Below are positions 25,779-34,960 of a stretch of 64,000 nt of DNA, in pieces. Below the pieces are notes generated by a model. The model worked only from the letters and a program-made list of their open reading frames with translations, had not been told where the DNA came from and ran no database searches. This DNA is from Lacisediminihabitans profunda (GTDB lineage Bacteria; Actinomycetota; Actinomycetes; Actinomycetales; Microbacteriaceae): assembly GCF_008040105.1 (NCBI RefSeq), contig NZ_VRMG01000005.1, forward strand, positions 558,001-622,000, written 5' to 3'. The position numbers and the translations under genes are program-made. The stretch's first letter is position 1, and each line of letters starts with the position of its first letter.

Positions 25779-27004
25779 CGCTGCTCCAGCCCGCCACCCG
25801 GCCGACCCGCCTGGTCGACCTGTTCGAATATGGGCTCGATGCCCCGATCTGCCTCACCTGGGAGCTCACCTACGCGTGCAACCTCTCCTGCGTGCACTGC
25901 CTCTCGAGTTCCGGGCGTCGCGATCCGCGCGAGCTCACGACGGCCGAGGCCAAGGCCGTGATCGACGAGCTCCAGCGGATGCAGGTGTTCTACGTGAACA
26001 TCGGCGGCGGGGAGCCAACGGTGCGGCCCGACTTCTGGGAGCTCGTCGACTACGCCACGGACCACCAGGTGGGGGTGAAGTTCTCGACAAACGGAGTGAA
26101 GATCTCCCCGGAGGTCGCGCGCCGGCTGACGGCGAGCGACTACGTGGACGTGCAGATCTCGCTTGACGGGGCGACCGCCGAGGTGAACGACCACGTGCGC
26201 GGCCCCGGCTCCTACGACACGGCCCTGCGCGCCATGCAGAACCTCTTCGACGCCGGGTTCGAGGGGTTCAAGATCTCGGTCGTCTGCACGAGGCAGAACA
26301 TCTGTCAGCTCGACGAATTCAAGGCCATCGCCGATCGCTTCAAGGCTCAGCTTCGCCTGACCAGGCTGCGGCCGTCCGGGCGGGGCGCCGATGTGTGGGA
26401 CGAACTGCATCCGCTGCCGGAGCAGCAGCGCGAACTCTACGACTGGCTGGTGCTGCACGGCGAGGAGGTGCTCACCGGAGACTCGTTCTTCCATCTCTCG
26501 GCGTTCGGCGGCGCCCTCCCCGGGCTCAACCTCTGCGGGGCGGGCCGGGTGGTGTGCCTGATCGACCCGATCGGCGACGTGTACGCGTGTCCCTTCGCGA
26601 TCCACGAGGAGTTCCTCGCGGGCAACGTGCGCTCGCCGGGCGGCTTCCAGACGGTCTGGAAGACCTCCGAGCTGTTCCTGCGGCTCCGTAATCCGCAGAA
26701 CGGCGGCGCATGCAGCTCATGCGCCTTCTTCGACAGCTGCAAGGGCGGCTGCATGGCCGCCAAGTTCTTCACCGGATTGCCCATCGACGGGCCGGACCCC
26801 GAGTGCGTGCAGGGCTACGGTGAGCAACTGCTGAAGAACCGCCCGCAGAAGGGCGGGCTTCCCCAGCCGTCTGACGACCACTCCCATCGCACGACGAGGG
26901 CGCCTCGGCCGGTTCCGATCACCCTCTCGGTGCGGCGGGTGGACCGACCTCCGGTGAGCGCGTGCGCCGAAGATCCGCTCGCCGGGTTCGAACCCGTCCG
27001 GTAG
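25775..27004 (+). CDS. mftC: Mycofactocin radical SAM maturase MftC
   Basis: A 409-residue SPASM-type radical SAM enzyme. The [4Fe-4S]/SAM triad is Cys35, Cys39 and Cys42 in YACNLSCVHC, with the glycine-rich NIGGGEPTVRPDF near residue 85. The C-terminal SPASM domain has CSSCAFFDSCKGGCMAAKF plus upstream Cys residues (LNLCGAGRVVC, YACPF) for auxiliary clusters. It decarboxylates the MftA C-terminal Tyr and forms the Val-Tyr C-C bond. A ~50-residue Pro/Arg-rich tail after NRPQKGG is longer than usual and looks disordered. The ATG overlaps the mftB stop. Confidence 0.95.
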   Translation: MTLLQPATRPTRLVDLFEYGLDAPICLTWELTYACNLSCVHCLSSSGRRDPRELTTAEAKAVIDELQRMQVFYVNIGGGEPTVRPDFWELVDYATDHQVGVKFSTNGVKISPEVARRLTASDYVDVQISLDGATAEVNDHVRGPGSYDTALRAMQNLFDAGFEGFKISVVCTRQNICQLDEFKAIADRFKAQLRLTRLRPSGRGADVWDELHPLPEQQRELYDWLVLHGEEVLTGDSFFHLSAFGGALPGLNLCGAGRVVCLIDPIGDVYACPFAIHEEFLAGNVRSPGGFQTVWKTSELFLRLRNPQNGGACSSCAFFDSCKGGCMAAKFFTGLPIDGPDPECVQGYGEQLLKNRPQKGGLPQPSDDHSHRTTRAPRPVPITLSVRRVDRPPVSACAEDPLAGFEPVR

Positions 27005-27060
27005 CGGGCCGCGACCGACCAGAACCTCACAAATCCACAACCCGAACAAAGGAGCAGGCA

Positions 27061-27876
27061 ATGGGGCGTGTAGAAGGAAAAGTGGCATTCATCACCGGTG
27101 CGGCGAGGGGACAGGGCCGCAGTCATGCGGTGCGACTCGCGCAAGAGGGAGCCGACATCATCGCGATCGACATCTGTGAAGCCGTCCCGGGAGTGGGCTA
27201 CCCCGCCGCGACCGAGGAAGACCTCGCCGAGACGGTGCGGCAGGTCGAGGCTCTCGACCGACGCATCATCGCCACCAAGGCCGACGTGCGAGATCGCGCG
27301 GGGCTCAAGGCGGCCATCGACACGGGCGTCGCCGAACTCGGCCACCTCGACATCGTGCTGGGCAACGCCGGGATCTGCATCCTCGGGCCGTGGGACGAGA
27401 TCACCCCGGAGGTCTACCAGACCACCATCGACATCAACCTCACGGGCAACTGGAACCTCATCCAGCTGACCGCGCCGCACCTCATCGCGGCCGGCGGGGG
27501 ATCGATCGTGCTCACCAGTTCCGCCGCGGGGCTCAAGGGTCTGCCCTTCCTCACGCCCTATGTCACCTCCAAGCACGGGGTTGTGGGCCTCATGCGCGCC
27601 TTCGCCTCGGAGCTTGCCGAGTACAACATCCGGGTGAACACGGTGCACCCCACCGGCGTCGACACGCCGATGGGAGCCGACCCCAGCATGGGAGAGAAGT
27701 TCGGCGAATGGTTCGCGGCCCATCCGAAGCTCGGAGGAATGATGGTCAACATGTTGCCGGTCGAGGTCACGCAGCCGGTGGACATCAGCAACGCGGTGCT
27801 CTTTCTCGCCTCCGACGAGGCGCGGTACATCACGTCACTCGCGATGGCGGTCGACGCCGGAAACACCCAGTACTGA
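27061..27876 (+). CDS. Mycofactocin-coupled SDR dehydrogenase 1
   Basis: A 271-residue short-chain dehydrogenase of the mycofactocin-coupled subfamily. It has the signature start [20 protein letters not shown], the extra segment [20 protein letters not shown] between strand 2 and the DVRD strand, NAGICILG, catalytic Ser in SSAAGLKG and YVTSK. That insertion is linked in this family to a non-exchangeable NAD, which is why the enzymes need mycofactocin as external electron acceptor. The likely substrate is an alcohol or terpenoid-type secondary alcohol; unknown here. The ATG follows AAAGGAG. It is the most divergent of three tandem copies. Confidence 0.9.
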   Translation: MGRVEGKVAFITGAARGQGRSHAVRLAQEGADIIAIDICEAVPGVGYPAATEEDLAETVRQVEALDRRIIATKADVRDRAGLKAAIDTGVAELGHLDIVLGNAGICILGPWDEITPEVYQTTIDINLTGNWNLIQLTAPHLIAAGGGSIVLTSSAAGLKGLPFLTPYVTSKHGVVGLMRAFASELAEYNIRVNTVHPTGVDTPMGADPSMGEKFGEWFAAHPKLGGMMVNMLPVEVTQPVDISNAVLFLASDEARYITSLAMAVDAGNTQY

Positions 27877-27921
27877 CCCGACAAGAAGACAAGAGGACGA
27901 CAGAACGAAGGAGGACACGCA

Positions 27922-28752
27922 ATGGGGCGGGTAGAGGGAAAGGTTGCATTCATCACGGGCGCCGCGCGGGGCCAGGGGCGCAGCCACGCGCTGCGGCTCG
28001 CGCAGGAGGGCGCCGACATCATCGCGGTGGACATCTGCGCGCAGATGGACTCCGTGCCGTACGCGATGTCCACGCCGGACGACCTCGCGGAGACGGTGAA
28101 GCAGGTCGAGGCCCTCGACCGGCGGATCGTCGCCAGCGAGGCCGACGTTCGGGATTATGGCGCGCTCAAGTCGGCGCTCGATGCGGGGGTCGCCCAGCTG
28201 GGCCGCCTCGACATCGTGAGCGCGAACGCGGGAATCGCGAGCTTCGGGATGCTCGAGGACATGAGCGAGGAGACCTGGCAGGAAATGCTCGACGTGAACC
28301 TCACGGGCGTGTGGCACGCCGCCAAGGCGGCGATCCCGCACCTCAAGGCGGGCGGCCGAGGCGGGTCGATCATCCTCACGAGTTCGGCGGCCGGGCTCAT
28401 GGCCTACCCGGGGGCCGGCCACTACGTGTCAGCGAAGCACGGGGTGGTGGGTCTCATGCGCACGCTCGCGCTCGAGCTCGCGCCGGACATGATCCGGGTC
28501 AACAGCCTGCATCCCACCCAGGTGGACACCCCGATGATCATGAACGAGGGCGTGTACAAGCTCTTCCGGCCCGACCTCGAACACCCCACCAAGGCCGACT
28601 TCGAGCCGGCCTCGCAGGCGATGAACGCCCTGCCCATCCCCTGGGTGGAGGCCGTCGACATCTCGAACGCCCTGCTGTTCCTGGCGTCGGACGAGGCGAG
28701 GTACATCACCGGGGTCACCCTGCCCGTGGACGCGGGCGCCGTCATCAAGTAG
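27922..28752 (+). CDS. Mycofactocin-coupled SDR dehydrogenase 2
   Basis: A 276-residue mycofactocin-coupled SDR with the same architecture as its neighbours: [16 protein letters not shown], the insert [30 protein letters not shown], catalytic Ser/Tyr/Lys in [19 protein letters not shown], and TQVDTPM. Bases 27946-28058 are identical, 113 of 113, to 28821-28933 in SDR 3, while the rest of the genes differ widely. That suggests gene conversion or a recent patchy duplication. The ATG follows AAGGAGG. Substrate unknown. Confidence 0.9.
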   Translation: MGRVEGKVAFITGAARGQGRSHALRLAQEGADIIAVDICAQMDSVPYAMSTPDDLAETVKQVEALDRRIVASEADVRDYGALKSALDAGVAQLGRLDIVSANAGIASFGMLEDMSEETWQEMLDVNLTGVWHAAKAAIPHLKAGGRGGSIILTSSAAGLMAYPGAGHYVSAKHGVVGLMRTLALELAPDMIRVNSLHPTQVDTPMIMNEGVYKLFRPDLEHPTKADFEPASQAMNALPIPWVEAVDISNALLFLASDEARYITGVTLPVDAGAVIK

Positions 28753-28796
28753 AGAGCAACAACCCGAGCAGTTCAGAGGTTCAAAGGAGAACGGAC

Positions 28797-29630
28797 ATGG
28801 GAAGAGTAGAGGGAAAGGTCGCATTCATCACGGGCGCCGCGCGGGGCCAGGGGCGCAGCCACGCGCTGCGGCTCGCGCAGGAGGGCGCCGACATCATCGC
28901 GGTGGACATCTGCGCGCAGATGGACTCCGTGCCATACGCGATGGCGACGCCGGATGACCTGGCCGAGACCGTGAAGCAGGTGGAGGCCCTCGACCGGCGC
29001 ATCGTCGCCGTGCAGGCCGACGTGCGGGACTACGGCGCGCTCAAGTCGGCGCTGGATGCGGGGGTGGCCCAGCTGGGCCGGCTCGACATCGTCTCGGCCA
29101 ACGCGGGAATCTTCAGCTTCGGCACGTTGGAGGAGCTCTCCGACGAGCAGTGGAAGGACATGCTCGACGTCAACCTCACCGGGGTCTGGCACACCGCGAA
29201 GGCGGCGATCCCGCATCTCCGGGCGGCCGGCGGAGGCTCGATGATCCTCACCAGTTCCGCCGCCGGGCTCATGGGGATGGGCAACATCGGGCACTACGTC
29301 TCGGCGAAGCACGGCGTGGTCGGACTGATGCGCACCCTGGCCCTCGAGCTGGCGCCGGACATGATCCGGGTGAACAGCATCCATCCGACCACGGTGAACA
29401 CCGACATGATCCAGAACGCGGCGGCCTACGAGCTGTTCGCCTCCGACCTGCCGGTGGCCGAGCGCACGCGCGAGGTGCTCGCGCCTCGGTTCCAGTCGCT
29501 CAACGCGCTGCCGATCCCGTGGGTCGAGCCGGTGGACATCTCCAACGCGGTGTTGTGGCTCGCGTCCGACGAGGCACGCTACGTCACGGGGGTGACGCTG
29601 CCGGTCGACGCCGGCGTGCTCGTCAAGTGA
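28797..29630 (+). CDS. Mycofactocin-coupled SDR dehydrogenase 3
   Basis: A 277-residue mycofactocin-coupled [19 protein letters not shown], the insert [49 protein letters not shown] with the catalytic Ser/Tyr/Lys, and a substrate lid around [16 protein letters not shown] that differs from copy 2. The ATG at 28797 has AAAGGAG 9 nt upstream. Its stop overlaps the MoxR ATPase start as GTGA, tying the chaperone-like module to this dehydrogenase translationally. Confidence 0.9.
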   Translation: MGRVEGKVAFITGAARGQGRSHALRLAQEGADIIAVDICAQMDSVPYAMATPDDLAETVKQVEALDRRIVAVQADVRDYGALKSALDAGVAQLGRLDIVSANAGIFSFGTLEELSDEQWKDMLDVNLTGVWHTAKAAIPHLRAAGGGSMILTSSAAGLMGMGNIGHYVSAKHGVVGLMRTLALELAPDMIRVNSIHPTTVNTDMIQNAAAYELFASDLPVAERTREVLAPRFQSLNALPIPWVEPVDISNAVLWLASDEARYVTGVTLPVDAGVLVK

Positions 29631-30532
29631 CCGACATCTCGGACACGCGCGCCAGGGTCGCCTCGCACATCGTCGGCCGCGAGCGTGAGCTCGAACTCAC
29701 GCTCGCGGCCGTCGCGGCCGGGCGGGAGATCGTGCTCGAGGGGCCTCCAGGCACGAGCAAGACCACCATGCTGAAGGCGATCACCCAGGAGTGGGGCATC
29801 CCTCTGCTCTTCGTCGAGGGCAACGCCGACCTCACGCCGGCAAAGCTGGTGGGGCACCACAACCCGGCGCGAGTGCTTCGCGAGGACTACAGCGCGGACA
29901 ACTTCGTGGCCGGGCCACTGGTCGAGGCGATGCAGGAGGGCGGTTTCCTCTACATCGAGGAGTTCAACCGGGCACCGGAGGACACCCTCAACACCCTGCT
30001 CGCGGCGATGGCCGACCGTTCCATCGCGGTGCCGAGGGTCGGCATCATCGTGGCGCGCCCCACCTTCCGGGTGATCGCCTCGATGAACCCGTACGACAAC
30101 GTCGGAACCACCCGGCTGTCGACGAGCGTGCACGACCGGCTCAACCGGCTGTCGATCGGCTACCAGGACGAGGCGGGCGAGCGCGGGATCGTGGCGCTGC
30201 GCACGAGCGTCTCCGGAACGCTCGGCGAACGTTTCATCCGCGACGCCGTCGCGGTGACGCGAGCCACCAGAACCCATCGGGACCTGCGCCAGGGCAGCAG
30301 CGTGCGCGGAGCCATCGACTGCGTGCTCATCGCCCGCGAGCTCGCCGCGCTGCGAGGCGTGACGTCTCCGGACGACGACGAATACGCCGCCCTGTTCTAC
30401 GACGCGATGGTGGTATCGCTCTCCGGCCGGATCCACCTCGACGAGGCGGCGGAGACCACGCCGGAGCGGGTGCTGCGGGAGATCTGGGAAGACCACTTCG
30501 TGCTGCAGCCGGCGATCGCCGAACCGGGCTGA
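29627..30532 (+). CDS. MoxR-family AAA+ ATPase
   Basis: A 301-residue AAA+ ATPase of the MoxR/CoxD-like class. Walker A is [11 protein letters not shown] (residues ~38-48), Walker B with the MoxR signature is [19 protein letters not shown], and sensor 1 lies in [12 protein letters not shown]. MoxR proteins act with a VWA-domain partner to activate or insert cofactor or metal into specific enzymes. The GTG start overlaps the stop of SDR 3, and the next gene encodes the VWA partner. Candidate clients are the adjacent dehydrogenases or an unlinked alcohol dehydrogenase; this is inference. Confidence 0.88.
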   Translation: MTDISDTRARVASHIVGRERELELTLAAVAAGREIVLEGPPGTSKTTMLKAITQEWGIPLLFVEGNADLTPAKLVGHHNPARVLREDYSADNFVAGPLVEAMQEGGFLYIEEFNRAPEDTLNTLLAAMADRSIAVPRVGIIVARPTFRVIASMNPYDNVGTTRLSTSVHDRLNRLSIGYQDEAGERGIVALRTSVSGTLGERFIRDAVAVTRATRTHRDLRQGSSVRGAIDCVLIARELAALRGVTSPDDDEYAALFYDAMVVSLSGRIHLDEAAETTPERVLREIWEDHFVLQPAIAEPG

Positions 30533-30634
30533 AGGGATGTCGAGGCCGACTCGCCGGTGACACGCGAGCCCGCGGTGAGGCGGCAGACCCGCCCGCTGCG
30601 GCGCACACCGAAGCAGCTAGAGGAGGAGCCCACC

Positions 30635-31510
30635 GTGTTCGAACCAGTGGCAGGCACCGGCGGCATGGCACTGCGCGCCGAGGGTTCGGGGCGCGACCGC
30701 GCCCGGCCGATGCCGGCGGGCTCGGCGCCCGGCATCACCGACGAGCTCGCCACCCTCGTGGCGGCCGAGGTCGACACGGTGGAGGCGGACCCCACGGTGC
30801 GCGCGAGGGCCAGGCAGATCGCGGCGCGGCTCGCCGTGCGCCGCCCCCGCGCCGACGCCTCGGCGCATCGCGGATCGGGCACTCTCGCGAGCGTTCCCTA
30901 CCGCGGAGGGTCGGACGACATCGATCTGGACCGAACGATCGAGGTGCTCGCCGAGCGACCGCTGCCGGAAGACGAGGACATCATCGTACGGGAGCGCGTG
31001 CGCACGAAGCGCTCGGTCGTGCTCGCGGTCGACGTGTCGGGGTCGATGAAGGGGGAGCGCGTGCACACCGCCGCCGCGACCGTCGGGGCGCTCTCCGCCG
31101 AGTTGCAGCACGATTCCCTCGCGGTGATCGCCTTCTGGTCGGACGCGGCGATCCTCCTGCGCCTCGGCCAGCCGGTGAAGCCGATGGAACTGCTCGACAC
31201 CATGCTGCGCATCCCGGCGCGCGGGCTCACCAACGTGGCGTTCCCGCTCGAGCTCGCCGCCCAACAGCTGGCACGGGTGCCCGCCCGCGACGCGCGGGTG
31301 CTCCTGCTGTCCGACTGTGTGCACAACGCCGGCCCTGATCCGCGGCAGTTCGCCGCGCGCCTGCCGCGCCTCGACATCCTGCTCGACGTGAGCGGCGAGA
31401 AGGACATCGAGCTCGGCCGGGAGCTCGCGAGGGCCGGCCACGGCACGCTGCGCCTGATCCGCACCCATCGCGACATCGCCCCGGCGCTCAGCGCCTTATT
31501 CAGCGCGTGA
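30635..31510 (+). CDS. VWA-domain protein, MoxR partner (CoxE-like)
   Basis: A 291-residue protein with an N-terminal helical region (~1-120) and a C-terminal von Willebrand A domain starting RSVVLAVDVSGSMKGERV, where D-x-S-x-S is the metal-ion-dependent adhesion site; later GLTNVAFPLELAAQQLA supplies the MIDAS Thr and VLLLSDCVHN the Asp. The GTG at 30635 is preferred because AGGAGGAG lies 6 nt upstream. An in-frame GTG at 30557 would add 26 basic residues and overlaps a 7-codon ORF at 30537. With the MoxR ATPase it forms a MoxR/VWA activation pair embedded in the mft operon. Confidence 0.82.
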   Translation: MFEPVAGTGGMALRAEGSGRDRARPMPAGSAPGITDELATLVAAEVDTVEADPTVRARARQIAARLAVRRPRADASAHRGSGTLASVPYRGGSDDIDLDRTIEVLAERPLPEDEDIIVRERVRTKRSVVLAVDVSGSMKGERVHTAAATVGALSAELQHDSLAVIAFWSDAAILLRLGQPVKPMELLDTMLRIPARGLTNVAFPLELAAQQLARVPARDARVLLLSDCVHNAGPDPRQFAARLPRLDILLDVSGEKDIELGRELARAGHGTLRLIRTHRDIAPALSALFSA

Positions 31511-31541
31511 TGGCGCTATCCACGAAGAGAGAGGTTACCCC

Positions 31542-32747
31542 GTGAGCAGGAATGGCTGGTTCGAAACGGTCGCCGAGGCGCAGAGACGTGCCAAGCGGCG
31601 CTTGCCGAGGTCGGTCTACGGCGCGCTCCTCGCCGGGTCGGAGAAGGGGGTCACCTACAGAGACAACACCGCGGCGTTCTCGGAGCTGGGGCTCGCCCCG
31701 CACGTGGCTGGCCATCACGCGGTGCGGGACCTCAGCACCACGGTGATGGGGGAGTCCATCTCCCTTCCGGTGCTGATCTCCCCGACCGGCGTGCAGGCGG
31801 TGCACCCCGATGGCGAGGTCGCGGTCGCGAGGGCGGCTGCCAACCGGGGAACCATCATGGGGCTCAGCTCGTACGCGAGCAAGCCGGTGGAGGAGGTCGT
31901 CGCGGCGAACCCGCAGACCTTCTTCCAGCTCTACTGGTCCGGCTCCCGGGACGCCATCGTCCGCCGGATGGACCGCGCAAGGGCCGCGGGTGCGCGGGGG
32001 CTGATCGTGACCCTCGACTGGTCCTTCTCCAACGGTCGGGACTGGGGGAGCCCGGCGATTCCGGAACGAATGACCCTCAAGGCCATGGCGACCCTCTCGC
32101 CGCAGGTGATCACCCGCCCGCAGTGGCTCCTGGCCTACGCGAGAACGCTCCGCATCCCCGACCTGACGACGCCCAACCTGACCGAACCCGGCCAGGACGC
32201 CCCCACCTTCTTCGGGGCGTACGGCGAATGGATGCAGACCCCACCGGCCACCTGGGCGGACGTCGCCTGGCTGCGCGAACAGTGGGGCGGACCGTTCATG
32301 CTCAAGGGGATCTCGCGCATCGACGACGCGAAGCGGGCGGTGGACGCCGGGGTGACCGCGATCTCGGTCTCCAACCACGGCGGCAACAACCTGGACTCCA
32401 CTCCCGCCACCATCCGGATGCTGCCCTCGGTGGCGGAGGCGGTCGGCGGTCAGGTGGAGATCGTGCTCGACGGCGGGATCCGCCGGGGGAGCGACGTCGC
32501 GAAGGCCCTCGCCCTCGGCGCCCGGGCGGTGATGATCGGCCGGGCGTACCTCTGGGGGCTCGCGGCGAACGGCCAGGCCGGGGTGGAGAACGTGCTCGAC
32601 ATCCTGCGCGGCGGCCTCGACTCGGCAGTGCTCGGGCTCGGCCATGCCTCGATCCACGAACTCGGTCCTGACGACCTCGTGATTCCGCCGGGCTTCACCC
32701 GCACGCTCGGCGCGGCCGCTGCGGTGAAGAATCGACCGCTGCGGTGA
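31542..32747 (+). CDS. mftD: Mycofactocin biosynthesis FMN-dependent deaminase MftD
   Basis: A 401-residue protein of the FMN-dependent alpha-hydroxy-acid dehydrogenase fold. Features include LLAGSEKGVTYRDN, LPVLISPTGVQAVHPDGEVA, catalytic-type His in SVSNHGGNNLDSTPATIRML and phosphate-binding LDGGIRRGSDVAKALALGA. MftD oxidatively deaminates the AHDP intermediate released by MftE to pre-mycofactocin, the redox-active form. The GTG follows an AGAGAGAGG site. The C-terminus runs into a 17-bp direct repeat whose second copy supplies the stop in another frame. Confidence 0.94.
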   Translation: MSRNGWFETVAEAQRRAKRRLPRSVYGALLAGSEKGVTYRDNTAAFSELGLAPHVAGHHAVRDLSTTVMGESISLPVLISPTGVQAVHPDGEVAVARAAANRGTIMGLSSYASKPVEEVVAANPQTFFQLYWSGSRDAIVRRMDRARAAGARGLIVTLDWSFSNGRDWGSPAIPERMTLKAMATLSPQVITRPQWLLAYARTLRIPDLTTPNLTEPGQDAPTFFGAYGEWMQTPPATWADVAWLREQWGGPFMLKGISRIDDAKRAVDAGVTAISVSNHGGNNLDSTPATIRMLPSVAEAVGGQVEIVLDGGIRRGSDVAKALALGARAVMIGRAYLWGLAANGQAGVENVLDILRGGLDSAVLGLGHASIHELGPDDLVIPPGFTRTLGAAAAVKNRPLR

Positions 32748-32753
32748 AGAATG
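32716..32753 (+). repeat. 17-bp direct repeat at the mftD 3' end
   Basis: CCGCTGCGGTGAAGAAT occurs at 32716-32732 and 32737-32753. In the second copy, read in a different frame, TGA becomes the mftD stop, so the duplication appears to have set the current C-terminus. Confidence 0.8.
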
Positions 32754-32788
32754 GGTAGCGCCGTCGTTGACGCGTCGAGGGGAGTGCC

Positions 32789-33505
32789 GTGACTAATCGG
32801 TTGGCCGAGCGGGCGTGGGTCGCCGTGCCCGAGGGTGCGCTCGTGCTGGTGCCCGTCGGGTCGACGGAGCAGCACGGACCGCATCTTCCCCTCGACACCG
32901 ACAGCCGGATCGCGACGGCCGTCGCGGAGGAGGCCGCCCGGCTCCATCGCGGGGCGGGCCCGGTGCTCGTCGCGCCGGTACTGGCCTACGCGGCGAGCGG
33001 CGAGCACCAGTCCTTCCCCGGCACGATGTCGATCGGCCACGAGGCCCTCGAGGTCGTGCTGACCGAACTCGTGCGGTCGCTCTCCCTCTGGGCCCGACGC
33101 ATCGTGATCGTCAACGGGCACGGCGGCAACGTCTCGACCCTCGCGCGCACCGTCCCCCGACTCGTCGCCGAGGGGCGCGACGTGGCCTGGCTGCCGTGCG
33201 CGGCCGAGGGCGATGCCCATGCGGGCCGCACCGAGACTTCCCTCATGCTGCACCTCGATCCCGGAGCCGTGGACCTGTCCGCCGCCGTGGCCGGCAACGT
33301 CGTGCCCGTCGCCGAGCTCATGGCGTCTCTGACCGCGCACGGCGTGCGGTTCGTCTCCCCCTCGGGGATCCTCGGAGACCCGACGGGCGCGAGCGCCGAC
33401 GAGGGACGCGCCATCCTCGAGGCGATGGCGGAGGATGCCGCGCGCAGGATCGACGCGAACAGTGCGGACGCCCAGGGCCGCCTTCGCGACCCGGCGCCCC
33501 CGTGA
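32789..33505 (+). CDS. mftE: Mycofactocin precursor peptidase MftE (creatininase family)
   Basis: A 238-residue metal-dependent amidohydrolase of the creatininase family. The metal ligands are in VGSTEQHGPHLPLDTDSRI (Glu/His/Asp), IVNGHGGN (His) and DAHAGRTETSLML (Glu). MftE cleaves the modified MftA to release AHDP, the Val-Tyr-derived crosslinked core. The GTG follows GAGGGGAG by 4-5 nt. The stop overlaps the mftF start as GTGA. Confidence 0.94.
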   Translation: MTNRLAERAWVAVPEGALVLVPVGSTEQHGPHLPLDTDSRIATAVAEEAARLHRGAGPVLVAPVLAYAASGEHQSFPGTMSIGHEALEVVLTELVRSLSLWARRIVIVNGHGGNVSTLARTVPRLVAEGRDVAWLPCAAEGDAHAGRTETSLMLHLDPGAVDLSAAVAGNVVPVAELMASLTAHGVRFVSPSGILGDPTGASADEGRAILEAMAEDAARRIDANSADAQGRLRDPAPP

Positions 33506-34950
33506 CCCAGCCGGCCGCCCCGCCCGATCTCCCCCTTCCCCCCGGATTCACGGTGCGGCTCGGGCGCACTGTGCGGTCCACGGACGGGGGGCGCGCGCTT
33601 ATCGGCGGGGCCCCCACCCGGGTGCTCTACCTCACCCCCGCCGCGGTGGGGATGATCGAGGATCGGGTGCTGACCGTGACGAGTGCCGCGACGGCCGCCC
33701 TGGCCGACCGCCTGCTCGAGACGGGGATTGCCGACCCGGTCGTCGACCGACTGCCGAGGGCCGATGAGAGTCGGCTGACGGTGGTCGTGCCGGTGCACGG
33801 GCGGCCCGCCGCCCTCGACCGGCTGCTCGCGAGCCTCGGGCCGAACGCGCGGGTGGTGGTCGTCGACGACTGCTCGCCGGCTCCCGAACCGATAGCTGCG
33901 GTGGTCGTCGCCCACGGTGCCGAACTCGTGCGCCTCGAGGCCAACCTGGGGCCGGCCGGCGCCCGCAACGCCGGGCTGGCGCGGGTGACCACGGAGTTCG
34001 TGGCCTTCATCGACGACGACGTTGTCGTCGAGCCGGGCGCCCTCTCCACCATGCTCGGCCACTTCGCCGACCCGCGGGTGGCGCTCGTCGGACCCCGCAT
34101 CCTCGGCACCACCGATGAGGAGCACTCCAACTGGATCGGGCGCTACGAGCAGGCGCGGTCGTCGCTCGACCTGGGCCGCCACCCCGGCATCGTGCGGCCA
34201 CGCGCCCCCGTGTCCTGGCTGCCCGGCGCCTGCCTGGTCGCCCGGGTCTCGGCCATCGGCGAGGGCTTCGCTCCCGGACTGCGGGTGGCGGAAGACGTGG
34301 ACCTGGTCTGGCGGCTCGCCGAGCTGGGCTGGCGTGTGCGCTTCGAGCCGGCGGCGAGCGTGCGGCACGAGCACCGGGTGACGCTCGTCGACTGGCTGTC
34401 TCGAAAGGCGTTCTACGGAACGGGCGCGCAGGCGCTCGCCGCGCGCCATCCCCGGAGCATCGCCCCGGTGGTGCTCGCCCCGTGGAGCGTCGGCGTGATC
34501 CTGGCCCTCCTCGCCCAGAGGCGCTGGTCGATCCCGGTTGCCCTGGGCATCTCGGCCGTCGCTGCGGCGCGCATCGCCCGCAGGCTCGGCCGCAGCGAGC
34601 ACCCGGCACGGGACGGCGTGTGGCTCGTCTCGAACGGCGTGGTCGCGGCGCTGGCGCAGGGGGCCGCCCTGCTCCTGCGGCACTGGTGGCCGCTCGCCGC
34701 GGTGGGCTGCCTCGTCTCGCGCCGGATGCGCCGCGCGGTGCTGGTGGCCGCGATCGCGGACGCCGCGCTCGAGTACCGCCGCACTGACGCGCGGCTCGAG
34801 GCGCGGATCGACCCCCTGCGGTTCGGCCTGGCCCGGCGTCTCGACGATCTGGCCTACGGCGCCGGGGTGTGGCTCGGGGCGATCAGGGGCCGGTCGTTCG
34901 CGCCTCTCCGCCCCGACATCCGGGTTCGGGACTCACGCTCCGAGGGCTGA
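33502..34950 (+). CDS. mftF: Mycofactocin glycosyltransferase MftF
   Basis: A 482-residue GT2-family glycosyltransferase. The catalytic domain (about 95-310) shows LTVVVPVHGRPAALDRLLAS, VVDDCSP, LGPAGARNAGLA, the D-x-D motif FIDDDVVVEPGAL and GLRVAEDVDLVWRLAELGW. The C-terminal third is hydrophobic, with 2-4 membrane helices, then a basic tail. MftF adds beta-1,4-glucan chains to pre-mycofactocin. The N-terminal ~90 residues (LPPGFTVRLGRTVRSTDGG) are the usual MftF cap. Last gene of the rightward mft operon; the convergent TetR gene begins only 10 bp further. Confidence 0.93.
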   Translation: MTQPAAPPDLPLPPGFTVRLGRTVRSTDGGRALIGGAPTRVLYLTPAAVGMIEDRVLTVTSAATAALADRLLETGIADPVVDRLPRADESRLTVVVPVHGRPAALDRLLASLGPNARVVVVDDCSPAPEPIAAVVVAHGAELVRLEANLGPAGARNAGLARVTTEFVAFIDDDVVVEPGALSTMLGHFADPRVALVGPRILGTTDEEHSNWIGRYEQARSSLDLGRHPGIVRPRAPVSWLPGACLVARVSAIGEGFAPGLRVAEDVDLVWRLAELGWRVRFEPAASVRHEHRVTLVDWLSRKAFYGTGAQALAARHPRSIAPVVLAPWSVGVILALLAQRRWSIPVALGISAVAAARIARRLGRSEHPARDGVWLVSNGVVAALAQGAALLLRHWWPLAAVGCLVSRRMRRAVLVAAIADAALEYRRTDARLEARIDPLRFGLARRLDDLAYGAGVWLGAIRGRSFAPLRPDIRVRDSRSEG

Positions 34951-34960
34951 CGTCGCGCTC

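Noticed and set aside
27390-29630. 746-codon plus-strand open frame through the SDR genes
   Set aside because: Only the final part from 28797 is SDR 3. The rest is SDR 1/2 sequence in the wrong frame.
22971-34950. Interpretation of the radical SAM locus as PQQ biosynthesis
   Set aside because: The precursor lacks the Glu-x3-Tyr core of PqqA and ends in GVY, and MftD/E/F are present. It is mycofactocin.
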